From Lactuca virosa (lineage: Eukaryota > Streptophyta > Magnoliopsida > Asterales > Asteraceae), in NCBI GenBank assembly GCA_928212115.1, contig CAKMRJ010000001.1, positions 188,606,375-188,670,374 of the forward strand: 64,000 bases of DNA, given 5' to 3'. The notes beneath the pieces were generated by a model. The model was not told where the DNA came from. It did not search any database and saw only the letters and a list, made by a program, of their open reading frames with translations. Below are positions 12,148 to 24,040 of the stretch, one piece after another; positions within the stretch are counted from its first letter, which is position 1, and every line of letters starts with the position of its first letter. Made by a program: the position numbers and the translations under genes.

Positions 12148-12152
<5 letters not shown>
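10427..12152 (+). mobile_element. 3' end of a second copia-type element (internal tail plus LTR), copy 1
   Basis: About 970 bp of internal, apparently non-coding tail is followed by a purine tract (AAGTGGGAGA at 11389-11398) and an LTR. Nearly the same order recurs at 12981-14708. The minus-strand copia element at 1-10426 ends inside this tail, which implies nested insertion. No pol motif is readable in the tail. Confidence 0.7.
11400..12152 (+). repeat. LTR, copy 1 (753 bp)
   Basis: It begins TGTTGGATTAATGTCTAAG straight after the PPT and ends ...AAAACCCAACA, so it has TGTTGG...CCAACA inverted ends. It aligns by eye along its whole length with 13932-14708. No PBS follows it; a TA microsatellite does, so it behaves as a 3' LTR. 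Confidence 0.88.

Positions 12153-12197
<45 letters not shown>
12153..12197. repeat. TA dinucleotide microsatellite
   Basis: About 22 TA units directly after the LTR end. The Tyr/Ile ORFs across it on both strands are artefacts. Confidence 0.97.
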
Positions 12198-12200
<3 letters not shown>

Positions 12201-12980
12201 TGCTATGTTGGAATGGTTCAACATAAGGAAATTCTATATATATGGAAATGTTAATTGTGTTCTCAAAATCGATTATGATTACGGCATCCCTATTCATAGT
12301 TCGATTTGTGAGAACATGGCAAATAGAAATATTGTATCAAAAGACTGATCAAGTATCATGTCTTTATGTAATACATTATGAATCGTGTCCCATATGCTTC
12401 GGTTATAGGATCGATTGCATATGCTATAATATTCTCGTGTTCTAATTTTTCCAAATACCTAGGGCATTAAGAAGGAAAAAAGAATAGAACCGGATATGAC
12501 TAAATTGGTTAAGCAATTGTCGAGGACAATCTGAGGTTTACTAAAGATTGGTTGCTCACTAACAGTTGGAAATAAAGTGAACGTTTTGGAAGGACCATAT
12601 TGACATATTCTGAAAAAAGGTAACTCTTGTTGATAAGTGATAGTCAAAATGGGAATATGGAAATGTTGCCATAAGTGGAAGTTAATAATAAAATCTGTAT
12701 AAGATTAGAAAACTTAATACAAGAAGGATGTTCAAAGGAATCTACTTTGAATGTGAGACTTCATTTCCGTGGAATTGCTCTCCATTGGAATACTTTGTAA
12801 TGTTTGTTGCCAAGTCTCTGTGACTTTTGTGCATAGTCATTACAAGAGGATCATTGCATATAGGTTTAGAATCTAACAGATTTCAGTAAATGGCAAGAAT
12901 TTGGTATTCATACATTTATGATAAGGATTTGGAATTGTGAAATGAGCATCATTGAAATATTGTCAATTGATCTATTTCAC
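12198..12980. other. Unassigned stretch between two copia 3' ends
   Basis: No recognisable protein domain in six frames. By position it may be a leftover of the internal region of the second copy, but I cannot recognise coding motifs. Confidence 0.4.
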
Positions 12981-14708
12981 AAAAAAGGACCATAGGCAAA
13001 CATAGTGTGTATGCTTGGAGCATGGGAGAACTATTGTTTTAATTCAAGTATTAAGTTGATTATTCGAAACATTATACAATGAATAATGAGTAATCGGTAT
13101 GGTGATTAGATAAAAGGTGTTTTATTTACACTCAAAAGTTTTTGGGCCATATAGGATTAGTATTATTCTTGTGTTTCACTTTGCATGTTTTGACTTCCCG
13201 AATAACTAGGTTATTCAAACCATCCAGAGTCGATCATACTTTGGAAGTAGGTATTGAGGCAAGACATTCATGAATGGGTCTATAGGATTGTCTAAGGTGT
13301 TAGACATAGTACAAGTTTGCTACAGTATTCATGAGTACTCCTATAATAAGATTTGAGTATTGGATTTAACCTACACTCATTTGTATCACTTCATGGATTT
13401 TATCACGAGTGATCATGAGACGATAATATCTTATATTCTTGAAACCAAGACATGTGAGTTGTAATTTGCAAGTCGGTTGCACATCGACATATGTAAACGC
13501 ACCAGTAACTTGGTGTTATAAAACATATTGTTGTGTGTGATTTGATGAGTAGATAGAGCAAGCATATGAGTCGAAGTTTATCCATTCCTTTTTACCCTTA
13601 GAGGGATAAAATCGATATGTATGGGCCCCTCGATGATTTAGTGATGATTAACCTAAGTGCTTGGCCAAGCCTGGACTGATTTGATTTGTTCAATTAGTCA
13701 GTCGTCATAAATCGGAAATCGGGAAACCAACAGATGGATAGAGAGAATGATTATAATCCATGTCTTATGTCCATATAATATCTAGAATGGAGGAATACAT
13801 GATCCCTTATCTAATAGACGCGTCATTGACTAGGTCAGAGTTCGACAACGACTTTTTAGAGCTACGATTGCCAGTCGGGTTGTGGAGTCGTATTTGCAAT
13901 ACTAGTTATTAGACTTATCCAAGTGGGAGATTGTTGGATTAGGTGTCTAAGCCCATAACTATAATTGGTATGTACTTGACCCGAGAGTAGCATGGTTCAT
14001 TTGGGTTGCATATCACCACGACAATTTGATAGGATGGACTTTTGAGAAGAGGTTAATTTTGATTTATTAATATATTATAAGTTCTAATATATTAATATGA
14101 AATCATATTATTTAATTAGTATTGATCAAGAATTAATTTGGAATTAATTTAGTAATCAAAAGAGACTAATTAAATATATGGGAATTGATTTGGTAAATCA
14201 ATGATTCTTATAGTGTGGGCCAATGGTTATTTAGGATGGGCTAAACCAATATGGTAGTCCATGGATAGTCAATGGAGGTTTAACCCATGGATCCTAAGTA
14301 ATATGAAAGGTCATGGGCATTAGGGTTTGCATGGATGTAACCCTAATCTTACCATACTGTATAAGAAGCCCCTTAGCATCCAAAATGAAACACTAGTGTT
14401 CTTGGAGATCATTGAGCTGATTTTGGGTGTAAGAATATTCTCTCAAAAGTCATCCTTTGTCTAAGGTGTGTTGTGAACCATTTGAGGTGTCACACTTGGG
14501 GAACTAAGTTCTTAAAGGCCAAAACTACAAGCTACAACAAAGAGGTAATTCTATAACTCATTTCTATGGTGTTTATATCAATTGTATGCTAGTTGTAGGC
14601 TTAATGCTTTGGAAACAATATTGCATGTATAATTAGAGAAAACATAGATCCAAAGCATTTAGGTTTGTATGTGCACCATAGGATGTTGTAGTATACGAAA
14701 ACCCAACA
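12981..14708 (+). mobile_element. 3' end of the same copia-type family, copy 2
   Basis: The tail from CATAGTGTGTATGCTTGGAG to the PPT (AAGTGGGAGA at 13921-13930) matches 10480-11398 in order and spacing, with many substitutions and small indels. The LTR follows. The two copies are in direct orientation and 0.8 kb apart. Confidence 0.75.
13932..14708 (+). repeat. LTR, copy 2 (777 bp)
   Basis: It begins TGTTGGATTAGGTGTCTAAG and ends ...AAAACCCAACA. The order of landmarks is shared with copy 1 (TTGGTATGTACTTGACCCGA, TAATATATTATAAGTTCTAA, TAACCCATGGATCCTA, AACATAGATCCAA). Divergence is clearly visible, so the insertions are not recent. Confidence 0.88.
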
Positions 14709-16320
14709 ATATATAAGTATAATAGCAAAGGTGTGTGTATAACAATATGAAACAAAGTGTATAGAAAGATGCAAATAAGAAAGACTTCAATATGAACCGA
14801 TCTTACAAGAAATGTGGGGTAAAATGGGTGGATAATTATACAAAATCAATACATATAAAAGTTGTAGGATATTTAATCTAGTTTGCAGGGACTCCAAAAT
14901 GAGGTCATTTGGAGTTATAGAATCTGAGATATGGTCAAAACACTGAACACGGGTTGGAGCTGGAAAATCCTAAAATCTAATAAACAAGTTTCAAGCTATG
15001 GTTTTATAAGATTATGAACTTGGAATTAGTTTAATAATTTAGTGGTATATATGATATATGAAAGGCATTCACAGCTTCAAGTGAGTACAAGACTTGAAGT
15101 ACGAGGAAAAAGACGTCGAGGCTAAGGTGATTCCGTAAGACGTTTCATAAATCTACCTTCTAGAAAAGGATTAGTTAGTCAAATTAGGAGGTTATATGTT
15201 ATTGATCATGCCAATATTTGCTATGTGAGATACATTATTGATTTTCCTTTTGTGATATTTATATGCTTTGGAAATTTGGCTAATATGCCTATTTTGGGTG
15301 CATGCTACGAGTATTTGTAGCTATGAAATTCTATATGAAAAGCTTGATATTTGATTTTGATTTTGATAAGTGTCTCCTACTGTATGCATGATATGATACT
15401 TGATATTATCGAGCCTAGTTGGTTGAAAAATACCTTCTAGGAAAAGAGCTTAAGACATTAAAGAGATTCTAGATCTTTCTAGATGCATGTGCAACATGTG
15501 GTACCTGTACACTTTGGTGTCTGTGGACTGGAGTGATGTTGGCCATTCGAACGAGGCATATATAAGCATCACTTATGTATTAGGATGTGGCAGAAGAATA
15601 ACACCTCCTATACCAACATTAGAATGACACTACGATGTACTTATACATTTCATAGTTAGAGTAGTGAAAGTGGAGTCTTGAAGTTTGCATTATGGGTGGG
15701 AGTCATGAACTACCTAAAGAATTTGGCTAGTCGGACACACTAGAAGCGAGTTGTGGTATTTCCTTTTGGGTTAGGCATCACTGCGAAACTATCTACACCT
15801 ATATGATTACGATACATACATTCTACATGATGATACATGAATGAATGATATATGATTGAATGACTTATAATGGAATGATATATGAATGAATATTTATTGA
15901 TGAATGTCATTCAATTTCTATTTACATGATTATAATTTGAGTTACTGACCCATTAGGGGATTGTATGTTTTCTCTTTGATTGTGTATAACTCTTGTTGTT
16001 TCACGAAGCATTTGTGGGCACTTGTTTCTATTCTATGTGCAACTATGATCGGTACAGATAACATAGTACCTTGGCTTGGTGAGATAGGTTCACTTTTGGG
16101 TAGAAAGATTTTAGAATAAAAGATGCCACTTGAACTCGTTATTTATCTACTTTGTTATTTTTTCTTATGTTACATTTAAACAGTTTTGGATGTTTAGTTT
16201 TGAATGAACTTAATGTTGTGATTTACTTTGAAATGTTTAGAGATAAATAAGTTAATACTTTCGTTACATTTTCAATTAAAATAAATGAAAAAATTTGAGT
16301 AAAAAAATTACAGTGTTACA
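14709..16320 (+). repeat. LTR-like fragment ending TGTTACA
   Basis: Non-coding sequence ending in TTACAGTGTTACA. The reverse complement TGTAACACTGTAA looks like an LTR terminus. I could not find the matching other end, a PBS or a PPT. No protein domain is readable. It could be a solo or truncated gypsy-type LTR. Confidence 0.4.
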
Positions 16321-16359
16321 AACATGCTTGTGAAAGCCTGCTAATAGGCGTCCCTTAAA

Positions 16360-16539
16360 ATTCCAGTTCCAGGACCGATAAAACCACATAGACCAACACC
16401 GAGGACTTTAAAAATGATTTAACCGAAACCAAAAACTAATAATATGAAGAAATAACCAACCAATAAGCATAACTGGTTCCAAATCGGTACCGATTCTAAT
16501 TTGTTTTGGTTCTTACGACGTCTTTTTGCTCATCCCTAG
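16360..16539. mobile_element. Possible hAT-type MITE fragment
   Basis: The right end reads TTTTTGCTCATCCCTAG, whose reverse complement CTAGGGATGAGCAAAAA resembles hAT terminal repeats. The interior has ACCGAAACC and GGTTCCAAATCGGTACCG runs seen in small non-autonomous hATs. The left terminal repeat and TSD are not seen. Confidence 0.3.
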
Positions 16540-16645
16540 AAGAGAATGACACACCCTTTACCTTAAAAAAAGATATTTTTCAAAATTATAAAATCCTAAT
16601 AAATATAAGTATTTTTTTTGCAAAATTATAAAAGTTGGATAAAAA

Positions 16646-16650
<5 letters not shown>

Positions 16651-16707
<57 letters not shown>
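16651..16707. repeat. TA dinucleotide microsatellite
   Basis: About 28 AT units in an AT-rich spacer. Confidence 0.97.
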
Positions 16708-16709
<2 letters not shown>

Positions 16710-16919
16710 GTGTTTAATATACTATAATGAATTAGATTAATTAGATATGAATTAATATTGATATTGTTTTCAATATTATTTTTGTAAAAGTAATGTAAAA
16801 ATAATTCTAGGAGTTGGATATATCCTAAGAAAAAGAAAGATTTATAACTTGATAAGTGCATTTTTTTTAATGGTATGGAGTTATAACTATATTTATAAAC
16901 AAACCCATTATCTATGTTA

Positions 16920-18606
16920 ATAAATCTAATCTATCTATCTATCTATCTATTTATCTATCTATATCATCATATCATTACTATACTTATAAATGAGACATTT
17001 TTTCTATCACCACAATCATTTGAAACTTCCATGTCTTTTCATATTACTTTATAATAATGATTCTATAATATATATTTAAACCTACATAACTTTTCACTAG
17101 CATCTAATTAACAACTATCACTCAAAAGTTTATTAACTTACGATACTTAATGGTTCTTATGACACCAATTGATTAACATTGAGATATATATAGTTCACAA
17201 TTGTAGATTTTTAAAAAAATGGTTCAAAGAGTTGTGCGAGTGAGTAAGAGGTAGATTATAAACTTCATACAAAAAGATTGTCGATGGAGAGCATAAATAA
17301 TAATAAAGAGGAAGATGACGATGAAAAGGAAATATGAAATCTTAAGGTAAGAAATATTGCTTCAATTTATTATTTCTTATTATCCAAATTTATACTGTAT
17401 AATTATGATATTGGTTGGAATGAAAAAATATTATTTGTGAAGATGCTCTAGTTATTGCCTCTAGATTGATATGAGCAACAAGACTACTTCACAACAATAC
17501 CAAACAAGGATGGATACAACTAGTGTAGTTCATGCTTCTTGATTTTAAAATTTTGGTGTTTATTTTAAAGTTTTGCAATTTCTTTTCATGAAAGTTATAA
17601 TCATGTTCAACGGGGTCCCAAAAGGAAGCTATGAAACTAACCGTCTAAAGTCTAAACCCAATGGTTCATGTCGTATAAATTATAATGTAGTTTGCAAGAT
17701 GGTGCAGGTTAATGTTCATTCCACTTCAAATTGTATAACTAGACTTTTAAAAAGATTCATCGGGTGTAATTTCTAGGATGATGTAATGGAGTGCATGTCG
17801 GCGTTTAATTTTATAGGTTTTCATGTTGTGTTGGATGTTCATAATCGCTTACATGGAAATGGTCCTATAGGTGACAATTATGTAGTTGATAAATGTTATT
17901 AAAATTGATTTTGTTATATTCCATACAAATGGTAAATTTGAGTTGTTTATACATCATTACAAGCTATTATTTGATTATATACGGTTTAATCATTCATGAT
18001 CTTTTTAAACGAGACGTTTAGGATTTAACTGTAAGGTAATTAAAAGTGAAATAAGATTTAGCCATTGCAATTTGCACCTCTAATTTTATGTTATGCTAAT
18101 GAAAAGCACAATGGTACGAGACTCTCATAAAATACAAATCGTTTAATTGTTTTATAACTTATGTTTTCTAATCAAATATGAGGGGGCTAAAACTCATTTT
18201 GTGCTTTATAATTATTATTAGTGTAGTTAGAATCTATTACCAAATATTTTGACATCAAATATACACATCTTTTATTTATAATTTTAACTTTTCCTTTAAT
18301 TTGTTGTATTTACGTTATCAATAATTATATGGTTAATTATTTTTGCATATGTTGTAATAGTCAATCAATTTATTCCGTAATAAAAAATTAGAACCCCAAT
18401 ATCGACAATTTCAGGAGCAGTTTTGGAATATTAAAAATCGACATAACATGTTCTAGGATCGGTTCCAATATTCTATAGTCATAGGTTCCAATTTTAATAG
18501 GTCTATATGAAAAAAAAATGACAAAAAACCATAGATAAACTTATAAATTTCAACATATTTTAACCATATATTTATTTTACTGCACAACGTGCGGGAATAT
18601 GCCTAG
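16920..18606 (+). mobile_element. Helitron-like segment with hairpin/CTAG 3' end
   Basis: The right end has a GCAC-AAC-GTGC hairpin (18582-18592), then GGGAATATGC and CTAG (18603-18606). The left end is taken at the (TCTA)n run and CTATACTTATAAATGAG, a phrase that recurs at 18609, 19267 and 20393 near other putative 5' ends. No Rep/helicase coding is visible, so it would be non-autonomous. The left boundary is approximate. Confidence 0.45.
16930..16963. repeat. TCTA tetranucleotide repeat
   Basis: About eight TCTA units with one TTTA interruption. Confidence 0.93.
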
Positions 18607-20387
18607 CATACTTATAAAAGATGCTTTTTCTTCAACCATATTCATTTGAAACCCCAAACTTTTCAACTTCTTTTTAAATTAATACATTAAATTCAATATT
18701 ATTGTAATTTCAATATTAATTCTTTATTCTCAATATAATATACTTAGGTTGTTAATCTAAATATGATTTTAAATTCAAAACATAATTATTATAATATATT
18801 CAAAACCTCTTTTTTTAAATAGATAAAAAGTTTAAATGGAGGATCTAAATCAAAATGACCAATTAACAAAGAAAAAATTAGTTAAAAATTACTTTTTATA
18901 ATAATAATATTTTCGTCAAAATAGATAGTCTAAAATAAATTAAAAATATTAAAAAAGTTTGAACAAAATATTAAATTTAAAACATGTATCAAAAGATAGT
19001 TTTAAAATTCATTAAAAATAAAATTTATCTACCTAAATTGAGTTTATTTTTATTTTTACAGGTAACGACTATTGAGATGATGCGATTTTAAATACAATAA
19101 TATGAGATTTATTATTTGATACTCATGAATCCATTACGAAAGTAATTTTGTACACTCACTTTTATAATGTTTATCATTTATTTAAAATACTTAGAATAAT
19201 TTATAATAAATTAGTTTAAGAATTATTAATTTAAACTTACTAACAAGTATATATATTTGTTTTAATATACTTATAAAAGCAACATTTTTACTTGCACTAT
19301 ATGTATTTGGAACCTCCATGATTTTTCAGCTTTTTTATAATAATTATTATAAATTGATTAATTATGTTAAACTAATGCAAAAAACTAAAATTATATCATA
19401 AATGAACTAAACTACAATATTAAAATATCATATTTTACTTATGTTTTTAAAATTATGACTTTAATTTTTTTAACATACTAAAGATAACTTATTATTTAGA
19501 TATGTTGTCGTATGTGAGCAATTGTCATTTTTTAAAGTCACAACTTTTGTATACTTTATGATTTTATGCAAAATAGTTTAAATATATATTAATTTCAATA
19601 TAATGTTAAACGGATAACTTAAATAAAAATTTTAGTTAAATTTGAAAAAAAATCGAGAGACTATTTTATAAATAGTTAAAATTTATAAATTATAATCCTA
19701 AATTAACAAAAAAACCATGAAACTATTTTTTTTATAATTATTAAAAAATTTCAAATAAGTAGCTTAAAATAACTTACAATAAAAATATTTAAAAGTACTA
19801 TTATATAAAAAATTATAATGTTATATTTTAAAAACAAAAACAATGTTTGTTGTTTTAAATAGTTACAATCAAAGAAACTAACAATATTCATCAAATAAAT
19901 TTTAAAAAAGTTAAATTTCTGAAACCAAATTAAAATAATTAAGAGTTTTTAAATACGTTATTTTAAACAATATACAACAATAATAGTTAAAAGTAACATT
20001 ATATACAAAAATTATATTGTTATCTAAAAAAACAATGTTTGATGTTTTAAATAATTATAATTATAGAAATTAAAATATTAAGCAAATAAACTTTTTAAAA
20101 TTAATTTAATCATGAGAACTATAAATATCATTAAACCATATATTATTTTTAATTTTATTCATGAGTAACGCACAGGTAGAGACTGTTGACACAATTACGA
20201 TTATAGAATTTTAAAAAATATATACATTATCATATAGTTCAAAACAAACAATATTTATACCAGTTTATTATAATATTTATTATATAAGAGCTAACAACAA
20301 CGTCATTTATATATTTAAAAAAACATATATTTGTAAAGATTTCAAATATATTGTTGTATTCTGCGCAATGCGCGGGTATTCGCCTAG
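18607..20387 (+). mobile_element. Helitron-like segment, second in a chain
   Basis: It starts right after the previous CTAG with ATACTTATAAAAGATGC. It ends with a GCGC-AAT-GCGC hairpin (20363-20374), GGGTATTCGC and CTAG (20384-20387) followed by T. Another internal ATACTTATAAAAG start-like phrase at 19267 suggests nesting. Very AT-rich, no coding seen. Confidence 0.5.
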
Positions 20388-20594
20388 TTTTGTACTATAA
20401 ATGAGAACATTCAAACTCATGTGGTTAGAGATAAATTGTCATCTCAAACCATATGGATTTCAAACCTATGACTTTTCACATTCATTAAATTAATGATCAT
20501 TACTAGAATATTTATTAATTTCTAATAACTTTTTGTATTCCTACTTATGTATTACTTTATTACAATAAAAAAGATCAATCATTTTAGTAAACAC

Positions 20595-20744
20595 AAACCA
20601 CACACAAATCATATACAAAATTTATAGATAATATGAAGATATAAATAATATATCATCAAGATTGGAGGAAACCACACACAAATCACATACAAAATTTATA
20701 GAGAATATGAAGATATAAATGTAATATATCATCAAGATTGGGGG
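20595..20744. repeat. Two tandem copies of a 74-bp unit
   Basis: Copies start at 20595 and 20669 with AAACCACACACAAATC, continue ACAAAATTTATAGA, and end ATATATCATCAAGATTGG. A few substitutions and a small indel separate them. Confidence 0.9.
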
Positions 20745-21786
20745 TTTTTGAGGTGTTAATTTCTATAAAACAAATCGTTAGAATGATGAAGTATATTGGG
20801 GAGAACTAAAAGTACGTATCGTAATTAAGGTTTTGAAATACTGAAAGATATATGATGTTATTTTCTTATTTTTAATTTATGTCTACATATTGCTCTTTCT
20901 ACATTCTTTACATTTCAAGAAAAAGTTAATGGTTGCATATTTAGAGAAAAAGAAAAAGATGACCATATTAGTTTAATTGTTATATTTTCTTAAATATGTA
21001 TACTTTTAATTTACAATGTCTTATATAATTGTTTGATTGAGTTTTGTCATTGAGTATACAGTCAATATAATTATAAAAGTAGAATTATATTATAAAAGAA
21101 TATATTAGTAGAGTATATATCACTTCAAAAATATGACAACATGAGATGATATCAAATTTATATATCTATTATAATAGTGAATTTTCTTTGTAACATATTC
21201 ATTTTAAACTCTCACTATAATTCAAAAGTTTTTTTTAACTAAGAACTAATTAATAACTACAACTCAATAGTTTTGTAACTTATGTTTACATATATAATTA
21301 GTTTGCGTACTTACAATTTTAACTTTAAAGTAATTAATAAATACAAGTGAAGACTTTTCTTAACTTATGGTTAGTAAGTAATAGTTATTATATTTATTTG
21401 GTTAATATAAATATATAAATAGCTCACATATGTAGTGAGGAAGAGGAAGATACAAACTATACATTGTGGTATATGTATTCATATTGAATGAGGAAGATGA
21501 AGATACAAATTTATATAAGCGAAATATATAAATTTTGTTTATATTGTTTGAAAATAATATAAAACAAAATTTGTGGTTATTTTGATTTGGTTAATATGTT
21601 TTATTTTCACTGTAATACTTCATAGTTATTATTAAATGTGTTGTTGATGATGATTACATTATCGTGTTGACCATTAGATTATGTTTTTCTGTTCGAGTTT
21701 TGTAATGAAAATATTATTATAGTTAGATAATATGCAAAATTTATAGGTTCATATATAATATATAATTAGTTTCATATTAAAAATAT

Positions 21787-21791
<5 letters not shown>

Positions 21792-21859
<68 letters not shown>

Positions 21860-21879
21860 ATATATATATATATATATAT
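21792..21879. repeat. TA dinucleotide microsatellite
   Basis: Over 40 AT units with one TC interruption near 21858. Confidence 0.97.
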
Positions 21880-22968
21880 TAATCATATTATTTTAATGTT
21901 GGTATATTTGTTATATAAAAAGATAATGAAGTTAAAATTATATGTTTTGACATGTTAATACAAATTTACGGTTATTTATATATTTATATTTATTATGACA
22001 CACATGTTTTAAACTTTGTTAAAAACTTGGTTCGAGATTCTTTTTACAAAATTATCCAAAAATTATTATTATTATCATTATTTTTAAATAGTTTTGCACA
22101 AGCTTTATTTAGATTTTTTATAGACATTGTTATAAAGCTCTTTACACTTTTTACTACTATTTTTACAACATTTATAATAGATTTCTACTATTTTTTTGTA
22201 AACTTTTAAACCTTTTTTACACATTTTTTAAAACTTTTTACAATATTTTTAAAAGTTTTTAAAACTCTTTTAAATCATTTTTTAACAATCTAAGAAGGTT
22301 GACAAAAATGTAATAAAAAAATTTAAAAAGTTTGAAACGTAATTAAAAATGTCTAACTAATCTTATTTCTTTTTATAGCTTTTAAATAAAGGTTTTGAAA
22401 TTTTTTTGACAACTTACATTTTTAAAATATTTTACATAGTTTTTTTATAACCCTTCAAACCTTTTAAAAGTTTTTATTTATATTTTTTCAACATTTCTAA
22501 ATTGTAAAAAGAAATTAGAAATAGTTGTAAACCAGTTTAAAATTATAGTAAAAAAAGTTTGAAAATGATATAAAATAAATTTAAAAAGAGTTCAAATGGT
22601 TTAATAAAAAATTTTAAAAAATATAAAAAAATTGTAATTTTTTAACAAATGTTACGAAATAATTAGTAAATAGTTTGTCGTAAAAAGTCTATACAAAAGT
22701 TGGTAAAAAGTCTTATTTAAAAAAAAGATACTTAAAAAATTAAATTAAAAAATAAATAGATAAAGCTTGACACAGATTTGTATTAAAGAAAAAGTGTGGA
22801 ACCAATTTTTTTAAAACTTAGTCCAATAACATATTAAAATATATAAATCATAAGTTTCTTATATTTTTATATGATAAATTAGATTTGTTGGTAATTTAAA
22901 AATAATTTGAGTATTTTATTTATTTAATAAGTGGTACAAAAAAAAACATATGAAAAATTTTATAGAGA

Positions 22969-23106
22969 CCAACAGGTTTCTAGCTCAGATGTATTCGATG
23001 TTGGCCTCCCTACTTGAGATTGAGAGTTCAAGTCCCGCAGTCGACATAAGTGGAATTAAGGAGGAGTAGTTTAGGAATAGATTAAATTTGTCGTTAAAAA
23101 AAAATC
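22969..23106 (+). mobile_element. tRNA-derived SINE with 8-bp TSD
   Basis: An internal pol III A-box-like TAGCTCAGATG is at 22981-22991 and a B-box-like AGTTCAAGTCC at 23025-23035. The body contains GGCCTCCCTACTTGAGA and GTGGAATTAAGGAGG. The tail is TTGTCGTT followed by nine A. Flanks are an exact direct repeat TATAGAGA (22961-22968 and 23107-23114), supporting target-primed insertion. It is not a tRNA gene: no full cloverleaf or CCA-type acceptor pairing is seen. Confidence 0.82.
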
Positions 23107-23114
23107 TATAGAGA

Positions 23115-23645
23115 AGTTCAGGTTAGTAGTTAACAAACGAGAAATTGACTTATCAGATTAATTACATTTTCTTTTTGTTCACATTTGAGTAACTTTTATT
23201 TTTCGTACACATGTATACAACAAACTTGTTGGAATGTTTACACATGATCATTATTTTCGGCTATAGCAGGTTACAGTTTACGTGACATATACTAGACTAA
23301 GATAATTATCCAGTAGGATAATAAACTATTGGTTCTATTCACATCTAAGCAATTTTTTTTGTTTATATTTTACCATCCGCCTTGATGAAGTTTTTTACAT
23401 AATACCATTGTTTTATAAATTTAAATCGTTAATTAAAATCGTTCATCTAACATTTTAAAGTTTGTCACATATACCGTTATTTTGAAATTCTGAAATTGTT
23501 CCCAACCTTTTAAATGTTTCTAAATGTTACTAATTTGACATCAATTTTAAATCTTGAATCTATAACAACTATAAATTAACTTAAGTATTTTATTAGTAAC
23601 TCAGATTCAAAATATTCCAGAATTTGAATAAGGAAATAAAAATTA

Positions 23646-23676
<31 letters not shown>

Positions 23677-23690
23677 AAAAAGCCTTTTAT
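23115..23690. other. AT-rich intergenic stretch upstream of the CSLC gene
   Basis: No coding or RNA gene signal. An (ATAA)n tract lies at about 23645-23675. Confidence 0.6.
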
Positions 23691-24040
23691 AGAAGAATAA
23701 TTGGAAGACGTGTATTTACATCTTATGTTTACAGCACATCTGATTGAAGAACACACTGAGTTGACCAAAATTTGATGCCATCTTTCCTTTGTCACATTCA
23801 TCTAACATTATTATTAATACACACTTCCACAATTAAACTCGCAAGGCTTCACTAACCCTTCAATTCCTCTCTCAGAAAACGATTTCCCCTTTTCCAATTT
23901 CCAATTTCCGATTTCCACTTCCAAGATCCAAATTGACCACGAAAAGCTTCATTCATGAGTTCCCAATTTCACTAACCCTAAACCCCCTTTTCGACTTTTT
24001 CATTTCTTGGGGGTTCTGATCAAATTTTGCTCAAAATCCA
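23691..24040 (+). promoter_or_regulatory. Promoter-proximal region and 5' leader of the CSLC gene
   Basis: It contains a W-box-like TTGACC near 23761. A long CT-rich, TTTCC/AATTTCC-rich leader (about 23860-24000), typical of plant 5' UTRs, runs up to the ATG. A TATA-like CTTTTATAG lies near 23683. The transcription start cannot be fixed from sequence alone. Confidence 0.5.
23955..23975 (+). promoter_or_regulatory. Short upstream ORF (6 codons) in the CSLC leader
   Basis: ATG-AGT-TCC-CAA-TTT-CAC-TAA, ending 65 bases before the main ATG. It could lower initiation at the main start if the leader is not spliced. Its position is seen directly; its effect is inference. Confidence 0.5.

Larger units (their letters stand above)
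20388..22960. other. AT-rich spacer, no gene seen
   Basis: Extremely AT-rich, with homopolymer and TA runs. ORFs inside are low-complexity Phe/Leu/Ile and carry no family signature. A further Helitron-like start phrase (ACTATAAATGAGAAC) is at 20394. Confidence 0.6.

Noticed and set aside
12033..12348. ORFs on both strands across the TA tract
   Set aside because: They are translations of a TA microsatellite (Tyr-Ile runs) with no domain outside it; the same holds at 16649-16861 and 29781-30134.
22969..23106. tRNA gene
   Set aside because: The A and B boxes are tRNA-like, but no cloverleaf can be drawn and an A-tail with TSD is present, so SINE fits better.
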